A stretch of 5,102 nucleotides of DNA, from positions 1 through 5,102 of the forward strand of contig JAITHS010000271.1 in the NCBI GenBank assembly GCA_031279875.1, in the 5' to 3' direction. Source of the stretch: Tannerella sp. Its GTDB lineage: Bacteria; Bacteroidota; Bacteroidia; Bacteroidales; Tannerellaceae. The notes below the pieces were generated by a model. It was given only the letters and a program-made list of their open reading frames with translations. It did not search any database and had not been told where the DNA came from. Shown piece by piece: positions 1 to 5,102 of this stretch; position 1 is the first letter of the stretch, and every line of letters starts with the position of its first letter. Both the position numbers and the translations under genes were made by a program.

Positions 1-158
1 GTTTCGTTACTGTTAATAATGTGCGTTGCTCCGAGTTCTTTTGCCAGTTCTAACCTTGACGCAACAACATCGACCCCTATAATCGTATTGCATCCGGCAA
101 TAACGGAAGCCATAATAGCCGGTTTATGGGTTACAGATGCAAGTACTTTCATTTTCAT
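1..158 (-). pseudogene. Zinc-type alcohol dehydrogenase remnant, apparently internally deleted (partial, runs off left edge)
   Basis: The minus-strand frame opens at ATG 158 (a second in-frame ATG lies at 152) and stays open for 52 codons to the window edge. An in-frame TAA at 165-167 blocks any upstream extension. Residues 15-52 read like the NAD-binding domain of medium-chain zinc alcohol dehydrogenases of the aryl-alcohol type: [10 protein letters not shown] ends the second beta strand with the acidic NAD-binding Asp, followed by [17 protein letters not shown]. In a normal family member of about 350-370 residues this segment lies near residue 205-245. Here it follows only about a dozen residues ([10 protein letters not shown]), which themselves look like an ADH N-terminus. 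The catalytic zinc ligands, the structural zinc lobe and the GxGxxG loop would therefore be missing, so the product should be inactive if made. The comparison with the family is from memory; the short N-terminus and upstream stop are seen directly. It could instead be an assembly deletion or a truncated gene with a chance start. Confidence 0.55.
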
Positions 159-354
159 TTTTATTTACATTAATTTAACAATTCCATAAAACAGTCTTCT
201 ATCGTCGGCACAATTTCTTTTAATGAAGAATTATATTCTCCGCAACAATCTTTTCAGGCATATTGACGGTCAATCTGGGCATATATCCAACGCAACGACC
301 GCATCGTAAGAAAGGCAGATGTTATTTACCGATATAGAGTTCATAATCATAGAG
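159..354. other. 196-nt stretch without an intact gene; possible decayed minus-strand coding sequence
   Basis: This lies between the mutS2 stop codon and the dehydrogenase-like start, both on the minus strand. I see no convincing terminator hairpin with a T-run and no TAnnTTTG box for the downstream frame. Two minus-strand frames look protein-like. One is open at 223-321 and contains LRCGRCVGYMPRLTV. The other is open at 173-253 and ends SSLKEIVPTIEDCFMELLN before TAA at 170-172, 11 nt upstream of ATG 158. Joining them needs a -1 frame change. I do not recognise the protein. An 8-bp direct repeat, ATAGAGTT, occurs at 334-341 and 349-356, the second copy overlapping the mutS2 stop. Confidence 0.3.
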
Positions 355-2823
355 TTATGTTTGTTCTTTAAAAGAAATAATTTCTACTACAGTGATACCT
401 GCGCCACCGAGACGTACATCTTCGTCGTGGCATGAGCGTATTTCGGGGACTGTGGCGAGATATTGGCGGATAAGTTGTCGGAGGATACCTTCACCCGTGC
501 CGTGCAGGATGCGAACGGGCGATACTCCGGCGAGGATTGTGTCGTCGATGAAAAACGTTACGGCTTGCAGAGCGTCGTTGCCGCGCATTCCGCGTACATC
601 TATCTCATGTTTGAAGTTGAGTTTTCTCGTGCGTATCGAATCGGTTGTCTGCGAAGATATAAAAGATGATTTGCGGGCGGTGCTTTGATGTTCTTGTTGC
701 GGTGCCGGTTCGAGTTTGTCGGGTTTAACTGTCGTCTTGATGTTGCCGAATGCTATAATTGCTTGTTGAGCAGATATTTCGAGAACCTCGCCAATGGCAC
801 TCTGACCTTTAATACGTACGAAAGTGCCGACAACGATTTCAACCTTATCAACATTGCGAGGAGTTGTGAGGCTCGGAGCAGATTTCTTATTCGATTTTAC
901 GGTATGTAACGTCTGTGCGACCTTATTAATATCTGCCTTAAACTCTTCCAGATTTCGTCGTGCGGCGCGTGTTTGTTCTTTTTCCGCCTGCGCCTCTTTG
1001 ATTTGACGTATAGTGTTTTCGATTTGCGCGTTTGCCGACGATAGCAACTTATCGGCTTCCGATTTTGCGGCTTTGAGCAACTCTTTACGCTGATTGTTAA
1101 TTGTCTCAATATCAGCATTATAACGCATTTCAAGTTCTTCAAGACGTTTTTCCTGCTGACGTATCTGTTGCCTTTTCTGTTCCCAGTAACGTTTGTCGCG
1201 TATAATATCCTGCAAAAACTTATCCATATTGACGTAATCGCTTCCCACCTTGGCAGTTGCGGCGGCAATGACATCTTCGGGTAGCCCTGTTTTGCGGGCA
1301 ATATCAATAGCAAACGAACTGCCGGGGCGTCCGACAGACAGTTTGAAAAGCGGTTGCATCAGATTTCGGTCATAAAGCATAGCGCCGTTGAGCGCTCCGT
1401 CATGTTCGTCGGCATAGAGTTTAAGATTCTGATAATGAGTAGTTATGACGCCCAAAGCGCCGTTGCTGTTAAACCTGTCGAGCAGAGCTTCTGCCAGCGC
1501 TCCGCCGATAAGCGGTTCCGTGCCTGATCCGAACTCATCAATAAGGAATAAAGTATTATTATCGGTATTACGGGCAAAAAATTTCATTGCCGCAAGGTGA
1601 GAACTGTACGTACTCAGGTCATTTTCAATGCTTTGCTCATCGCCGATGTCAAGCAGTATTTTTTGAAATAATCCGCATCTCGAGCGTTCGCCTACCGGCA
1701 CAGGCAGCCCGCATTGCAGCATATATTGCAGCAGTCCGACTGTTTTGAGGCATACTGATTTACCTCCGGCATTAGGTCCTGAGATAATAAGAATACGCTT
1801 ATTATCAATCAGTTCCATATCGAGCGGCACTACTTGACGCGATTGTTTGGCAAACGACAATTTTAAGAGCGGATGCACGGCGTCCTGCCAGTCGAGCAAC
1901 GGCGCATCGACAAGAAAAGGTTTTATGGCATTTAACTCACACGCTAACAGCGCTTTGGCTCTGATAAAATCTATATCTGCCAGAAAATCAAACGATACAA
2001 TGATATCATCGGTAAATGGTCTGACGGCGTCGGTAACTGATGTCAGGATACGCACAATCTCGCGTTTTTCTTCGGCTTCGAGTTCGCGGATGCGGTTGTT
2101 TGCTTCCACAACTGTTTCAGGCTCAATGAAGACCGTCTTTCCTGTTGCCGATTCGTCATGCACAATGCCTTTGATACGTCGTTTAAAAGCGGGCGATACC
2201 GGAATAACAAGCCGTCCGTCTCTCATCGTCGGTGTAACATCCTGAGCTACAATGCCTTCCGATTGCGCGCTACGTAATATTGATTGCAGATTGCGGGAAA
2301 TGGCGCCTGCCGTAGCCGTTTTGTCCTTGCGGATACGCAGCAGTTCGTGAGAGGCGTTATCGCGGATATAGCCGTATTTGTCGAGAATGGCATTGATTTG
2401 GGCAACGATATTAGGAAACGTCGGCACATCGGCGGCGAGCGCCTGCAAACGCGGGTATTTGGCGGAACGGGCGTTGTTGTCGTCAAGTGCGGAGCGGAAG
2501 AAATTGACAGTATCAATGATTGTTTGCAGCGAGCGTTTGAGGTCAAAAAGTTCGTGTTCGTCCATAAACATTCCTTCGGGTCTGATTCGTCGCAGCGACG
2601 GTCGTGCGTCGATAAAAAAATCAGCCGGAAAAGCCTCGCCTGAACGCAATATAGCGGTAAACTCTGCCGTCTGTTCCAATTTTTCGGTAACAGACTCAAA
2701 GTCTGTCATAAAGGTTATGTCGTCAACACGTTCTTTGCCGAGCGAACTGATGCAACGTTCCGTCAGCAGGCGTCGAACGACATCAAAACCGGTTTTCTTT
2801 TCAAAAGTTTGAGGATATATCAT
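355..2823 (-). CDS. mutS2: MutS2 family ATPase with Smr domain
   Basis: This encodes an 822-residue protein, close to the usual MutS2 length (about 780-840). Residues 1-300 form the MutS-like core and lever region; the mismatch-reading N-terminal domain of MutS is absent, as expected for MutS2. The ATPase domain has Walker A GPNAGGKS at 349-356, the GDEQSIENDLSTYSSHL signature at 394-410, Walker B LFLIDEFGSGTEP at 425-437 (D429, E430) and the switch TTHYQNL at 461-467. A charged coiled coil covers roughly 530-640, a small KOW/SH3-like segment 660-705, and a C-terminal Smr domain about 738-822 carries IDVRG (741-745) and HGTGEG (774-779). All key motifs are intact. MutS2 is a cytoplasmic dimer known to suppress recombination in some bacteria and, in Bacillus subtilis, to act on collided ribosomes. 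ATG 2823 lies 5 nt beyond the stop of the upstream PDZ gene, so translation is probably coupled and there is no room for a separate promoter in the gap. Confidence 0.97.
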   Translation of the reverse strand: MIYPQTFEKKTGFDVVRRLLTERCISSLGKERVDDITFMTDFESVTEKLEQTAEFTAILRSGEAFPADFFIDARPSLRRIRPEGMFMDEHELFDLKRSLQTIIDTVNFFRSALDDNNARSAKYPRLQALAADVPTFPNIVAQINAILDKYGYIRDNASHELLRIRKDKTATAGAISRNLQSILRSAQSEGIVAQDVTPTMRDGRLVIPVSPAFKRRIKGIVHDESATGKTVFIEPETVVEANNRIRELEAEEKREIVRILTSVTDAVRPFTDDIIVSFDFLADIDFIRAKALLACELNAIKPFLVDAPLLDWQDAVHPLLKLSFAKQSRQVVPLDMELIDNKRILIISGPNAGGKSVCLKTVGLLQYMLQCGLPVPVGERSRCGLFQKILLDIGDEQSIENDLSTYSSHLAAMKFFARNTDNNTLFLIDEFGSGTEPLIGGALAEALLDRFNSNGALGVITTHYQNLKLYADEHDGALNGAMLYDRNLMQPLFKLSVGRPGSSFAIDIARKTGLPEDVIAAATAKVGSDYVNMDKFLQDIIRDKRYWEQKRQQIRQQEKRLEELEMRYNADIETINNQRKELLKAAKSEADKLLSSANAQIENTIRQIKEAQAEKEQTRAARRNLEEFKADINKVAQTLHTVKSNKKSAPSLTTPRNVDKVEIVVGTFVRIKGQSAIGEVLEISAQQAIIAFGNIKTTVKPDKLEPAPQQEHQSTARKSSFISSQTTDSIRTRKLNFKHEIDVRGMRGNDALQAVTFFIDDTILAGVSPVRILHGTGEGILRQLIRQYLATVPEIRSCHDEDVRLGGAGITVVEIISFKEQT

Positions 2824-2828
2824 ACTGA

Positions 2829-4259
2829 TTATTCGACCATTAACACCAATTCGGAGCGTATTTCGGGACGAATGATATATTCAAGTTTTTCGTCTCCTCG
2901 CTGTATTTTAAACGAGCATGAATTATTGCCGAAAGGGTTGATAAACTGCGCATACTGAAAGAGATATGCGAAAGCGGTCATGTTTTTGGGTTTTGAAAAA
3001 GCGTCTGCGACCTGTTTATATTTCGTATCGTCCCAAAACATGCAGTCGGGAAAACCCCTGGCATCGACAAAGCGCGTCGATTGGTCTCGCAGTTTGAGCG
3101 TTTTAAACAGGAAGCGTCGGTAAGCATTAGTAAACTCTTGCGACGTATAGTCGGTGCGGCGGTTTTGGATAGCGTCGATGTGGTCGGCAGGTTTAAGACC
3201 GGCGCGGTCGGCAGGCGAAAATTTGTCAACCGACGCTATAACAGCCATATTATCAATGTTGTAATTAATGCCGGTATAATTATATTTCTTTTTTGAGAGG
3301 CGAAACTGCACGTTACGACCGTATTTGGTATAAGGAAACTGTTTGAGCATCAACGGAATATTAACGAAAGCGTAATCGCCGAGCGAGTAAATCTCGTTAA
3401 GCATTTCGTTAGCCTCGCATTCCCAGATGACACGTCCGGATTTGATTTTGCAGTCTTCAAATTTGATGCCGAGTTTGAGGATATATTCGGCTTCCGTTTC
3501 GAGTGTTTCGGGCGGCAAAAAGGGGTATAAAACCATCCTGTCGCGGTTTATGTCATATCTGACGGAATAGTCGGGCGCTTTGTTATCGTTGCTTGATTTC
3601 GTTGTCGGACGCGGTTTGTAGTTTGAATTTTTGTTAAACGAATACGAAATACGAATGAGAAAGTCGGGATTGACGGTTGTGTGTCGTAACTTTCTATCTG
3701 TCAATGTTTTTTTAATTATGTCGTTGATTTTTTTTGCTAACTCCGGCTGATTGGCATCGCTGTCGGCAAAATCAAACGTTTTGAACGTTGCGAAATCAAG
3801 TTCGTCGGCTGTTTGCTTCGTAACAAAAGGGCAAGAGAAAAGCCTCTCGTGAGTGTATTCTACGGCATACATTGCGAAAGCCGTCGCTAACTGCTCTTCG
3901 GAAATCGAGTACATGCTGCGGCATTCTTTTTTGACGGAGACTTTGCGCTGCTCGCCGTCGAAATTTTTGATAGTCATACGCACTATATCCTTGCCTTCGG
4001 GGTTGATAAACAGATAGATATCGTCTAAAATGCTGTCTGTTACCTGTACGCCTTCAACTGCCATGATGATGTCATACTGTTTCAATCCTGCTTTCTCGGC
4101 CGGTGAACCGGGGTTGACGCCGGTAATAACGGGTTTGTTTTTGCCCCAGTGCGGACTGTTGCTGATTTCAAAACCGAACCCATACCGGCAGGAAATTTCC
4201 TGAGCCGACATCAATCCCGTTGATAATAAAAGTATTACAAATAAAAAAATCTTGCTCAT
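2829..4259 (-). CDS. Secreted PDZ-DUF4136-like-PDZ protein
   Basis: This encodes a 476-residue protein of unknown function. Residues 1-19 are a signal peptide (short basic start, hydrophobic FLFVILLLSTGLM, likely cut near SAQ). There is no lipobox, since Cys24 lacks the required context. A first PDZ domain spans about 25-110, with the GSPAEKAGLKQYDIIMAVEG core at 51-70. Residues about 150-300 resemble DUF4136: DFATFKTFDF, then DIIKKTLTDRKL, then NPDFLIRISYSF at 197-208, and a closing strand around SGRVIWECEA. A second PDZ begins near 338, with FSPADRAGLKPADHIDAI at 347-364; its last strand (FKIQRGDEKLEYIIRPEI) comes only after an insert of roughly 50 residues. No serine protease domain or HtrA catalytic triad is present, so it is probably a periplasmic binding or scaffold protein. 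There are seven cysteines in the mature region. It is the first gene of a two-gene unit with mutS2, read from the box at 4277-4284. The domain calls are by pattern, with PDZ strong and DUF4136 moderate. Confidence 0.9.
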   Translation of the reverse strand: MSKIFLFVILLLSTGLMSAQEISCRYGFGFEISNSPHWGKNKPVITGVNPGSPAEKAGLKQYDIIMAVEGVQVTDSILDDIYLFINPEGKDIVRMTIKNFDGEQRKVSVKKECRSMYSISEEQLATAFAMYAVEYTHERLFSCPFVTKQTADELDFATFKTFDFADSDANQPELAKKINDIIKKTLTDRKLRHTTVNPDFLIRISYSFNKNSNYKPRPTTKSSNDNKAPDYSVRYDINRDRMVLYPFLPPETLETEAEYILKLGIKFEDCKIKSGRVIWECEANEMLNEIYSLGDYAFVNIPLMLKQFPYTKYGRNVQFRLSKKKYNYTGINYNIDNMAVIASVDKFSPADRAGLKPADHIDAIQNRRTDYTSQEFTNAYRRFLFKTLKLRDQSTRFVDARGFPDCMFWDDTKYKQVADAFSKPKNMTAFAYLFQYAQFINPFGNNSCSFKIQRGDEKLEYIIRPEIRSELVLMVE

Positions 4260-4276
4260 GCTGTTGAATTTTAGTG

Positions 4277-4284
4277 CAAAGGTA
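4277..4284 (-). promoter_or_regulatory. Bacteroidota-type -7 box for the PDZ-mutS2 unit
   Basis: Read on the minus strand the sequence is TACCTTTG, an exact match to TAnnTTTG. Transcription would start near position 4270, giving a leader of about 10 nt before ATG 4259. The -33 element is weak: no TTG is found at the usual 19-21 nt spacing, the nearest being CTTGAT about 9 nt upstream. Confidence 0.7.
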
Positions 4285-4305
4285 CATAAAAATCAAGAAA
4301 ATATT

Positions 4306-4313
4306 TACCTTTG
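4306..4313 (+). promoter_or_regulatory. Bacteroidota-type -7 box for the glycosylase gene
   Basis: TACCTTTG exactly matches TAnnTTTG. The start of transcription is expected near 4320, leaving about 10 nt before ATG 4330. No good -33 TTG is visible upstream, because that interval is occupied by the mirror-image box of the opposite promoter. Confidence 0.7.
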
Positions 4314-4329
4314 CGGTCTATTTTAACTA

Positions 4330-4950
4330 ATGAATAAAGAGAAAAATATGGACGTAAAGGAGATTTTAACAGAGCAACACCCGTTGGAGCCGTTTTTGCC
4401 GGATGGGACGCGGTTGCTGATGCTGGGGAGTTTTCCTCCGCAACGGAAACGGTGGTCTATGGAGTTCTACTATCCTAACCTCAACAACGATTTTTGGCGT
4501 ATCATGGGGATGATTTTCTACGGCGACAGGGCACGCTTCCTGACAACTTCGGGACGGGCTTTTTGTCGCGAAACTATCGTGGAGTTCCTTACAGCCAAAC
4601 AAATTGCTCTCTATGACACTGCTACACAGATACGACGCCTCAACGACAATGCTTCCGACAAGTATCTCGAAGTTGTAGTACCAACTAATATTAAGGCTTT
4701 ACTGCGTCGCATTCCCGATTGTCGCGCGATAGCTTCGACAGGTCAAAAAGCGACCGACATCATTGCAGAGCAGTTCGGTATAGCTTCGCCTCCGCCTATC
4801 GGCGAACATGCGGAGGTCGTGCATGAAGGGCGTATGTTGGAAATATGGCGTATGCCGTCATCGTCGCGGGCATATCCTTTGAAGTTGGAAAGCAAGGCGG
4901 AGATATATGGCAGAATGTTCCGAAAGTTAAGATACAATCAAACGAAATAG
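4330..4950 (+). CDS. Uracil-DNA glycosylase superfamily protein, probably hypoxanthine-DNA glycosylase-like
   Basis: This encodes a 206-residue cytoplasmic protein expected to remove a deaminated or otherwise damaged base from DNA as the first step of base excision repair. Motif 1 is LLMLGSFPP at 29-37, the form seen in the TDG/MUG and hypoxanthine-glycosylase branches rather than the GQDPY of classical Ung. FYYPNLNNDFW at 46-56 carries the Asn-x-Phe-Trp element (N53) that I infer to be catalytic or base-binding. IALYDTATQIRRLNDNASD at 92-110 and the central strand AIASTGQKATDI follow the family pattern. Motif 2 is MPSSSRAYPLKL at 175-186, lacking the His of the HPS motif of other families. 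The exact substrate (hypoxanthine, uracil or other) cannot be told from sequence. ATG 4330 is chosen because the promoter predicts a start about 10 nt upstream; ATG 4348, preceded by the purine-rich AAAGAGAAAAAT, is a credible alternative that removes six residues. It runs divergently from the PDZ gene and convergently with lon. Confidence 0.88.
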   Translation: MNKEKNMDVKEILTEQHPLEPFLPDGTRLLMLGSFPPQRKRWSMEFYYPNLNNDFWRIMGMIFYGDRARFLTTSGRAFCRETIVEFLTAKQIALYDTATQIRRLNDNASDKYLEVVVPTNIKALLRRIPDCRAIASTGQKATDIIAEQFGIASPPPIGEHAEVVHEGRMLEIWRMPSSSRAYPLKLESKAEIYGRMFRKLRYNQTK

Positions 4951-4985
4951 AATGACGTCATGGTTTTGTGTTAACACCATCGTAT
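4951..4985. other. 35-nt convergent gap containing two short perfect palindromes
   Basis: The gap separates the glycosylase stop (TAG 4948-4950) from the lon stop (TGA on the minus strand, 4986-4988). It holds TGACGTCA at 4953-4960 and GTGTTAACAC at 4968-4977. A weak stem can also form between ATGGT (4960-4964) and ACCAT (4976-4980). No T-run flanks it on either side, so a bidirectional intrinsic terminator is possible but not supported well. Confidence 0.3.
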
Positions 4986-5102
4986 TCATAATAGCGCATA
5001 ATCGAGTACTTCGGAGATGTCGGATACATAGTGAAAAGACAAGCCTTTGAGATATTCGGGCTTGATTTCTTCGATGTCTTTGCGGTTTTCGTCGCAAAGG
5101 AT
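4986..5102 (-). CDS. lon: Lon protease, C-terminal end (partial, start beyond right edge)
   Basis: Only the last 38 codons are in the window, ending at TGA (4986-4988). The visible tail contains DENRKDIEEIKPEYLKGLSF, followed by HYVSDISEVLDYALL. This is the typical end of the Lon proteolytic domain: the NxKDIEEI segment, the GLxFHxV strand and the closing helix xxVLxxAL. The Ser-Lys catalytic dyad and the ATPase domain lie outside the window. Lon is the ATP-dependent cytoplasmic protease that degrades misfolded and some regulatory proteins. The C-terminus stops at the usual place, so nothing suggests truncation at this end. It runs towards the glycosylase gene. Confidence 0.9.
   Translation of the reverse strand: MLCDENRKDIEEIKPEYLKGLSFHYVSDISEVLDYALL

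Larger units (their letters stand above)
4276..4314. repeat. Perfect 9-bp inverted repeat formed by the two divergent -7 boxes
   Basis: GCAAAGGTA (4276-4284) and TACCTTTGC (4306-4314) are exact reverse complements separated by a 21-nt A/T-rich spacer. The symmetry neither extends outward nor inward. The simplest explanation is two back-to-back promoters, with each polymerase footprint covering the other's box; a shared regulator site is a second possibility. Confidence 0.8.

Noticed and set aside
223..282. Possible 20-codon small protein starting at ATG 282 on the minus strand
   Set aside because: The protein-like pattern continues upstream of this ATG, and the frame seems to continue in another frame downstream, so a gene remnant is more likely than a real small protein.
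774..779. HGTGEG in the Smr domain of MutS2 suspected as a damaged active-site motif
   Set aside because: I suspected it because many MutS2 proteins have HGKGTG, but the family pattern is HGxGxG, and the His and three Gly are all present. The coordinates here are protein residues.
392..1006. Plus-strand open frames of 60-98 codons opposite the 3' part of mutS2
   Set aside because: They lie wholly within mutS2, which has intact motifs throughout, and their translations are low-complexity and family-less. They are shadows of its codon bias.
897..1313. 138-codon minus-strand frame inside mutS2
   Set aside because: It is an out-of-frame reading of the Lys/Arg/Gln/Glu-rich coiled-coil coding sequence, giving an unnaturally basic product.
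2247..2812. Overlapping frames on both strands within the 5' third of mutS2 (119-150 codons)
   Set aside because: They overlap a well-supported gene and show no recognisable domain, promoter or start context.
3081..3296. 71-codon plus-strand frame ending in a hydrophobic stretch (INAGIIIFLF)
   Set aside because: It is antisense to the second PDZ coding region; the hydrophobic tail mirrors Asn/Tyr-rich codons there, and there is no -7 box upstream.
4960..4980. Intrinsic terminator hairpin between the glycosylase and lon
   Set aside because: The stem is only 5 bp with an 11-nt loop and no T-run on either strand; too weak to call.

Overview
This window looks like a piece of a Bacteroidota chromosome, probably of the order Bacteroidales. 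Three things support that: the two promoter-like boxes read TACCTTTG, matching the Bacteroidota -7 consensus TAnnTTTG; start codons are preceded by A/T-rich leaders without clear Shine-Dalgarno sequences; and the protein set fits (MutS2, a PDZ/DUF4136-like secreted protein, Lon, and a glycosylase of the uracil-DNA glycosylase superfamily). The window is densely coding, and I see no transposase, integrase, tRNA, rRNA or CRISPR array.

Layout from left to right. Positions 1-158 (minus strand) hold the 5' end of a zinc-type alcohol dehydrogenase-like reading frame that runs off the left edge. Its first dozen residues resemble an ADH N-terminus but join directly to the middle of the NAD-binding domain, so about 190 residues, including the catalytic domain, appear to be missing. 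Positions 159-354 hold no intact gene, but two overlapping minus-strand frames may be the remains of a cysteine-containing protein. Positions 355-2823 (minus) encode a complete MutS2. Positions 2829-4259 (minus) encode a secreted protein with the order PDZ, DUF4136-like, PDZ, ending only 5 nt before mutS2. Positions 4260-4329 are a compact divergent promoter region. Positions 4330-4950 (plus) encode a glycosylase of the UDG superfamily, probably the hypoxanthine-DNA glycosylase-like branch. After a 35-nt convergent gap, positions 4986-5102 (minus) hold the last 38 codons of lon.

The PDZ gene and mutS2 almost certainly share a transcript that starts at the divergent promoter, while the glycosylase is read from the opposing one. 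Three of the genes (mutS2, the glycosylase, lon) belong to DNA, ribosome or protein quality control. Whether that grouping is functional or chance cannot be told from one window. The most unusual items are the PDZ-DUF4136-PDZ architecture coupled to mutS2, the perfectly mirrored divergent -7 boxes, and the internally deleted dehydrogenase. I do not see convincing evidence for a wholly new multi-gene system.
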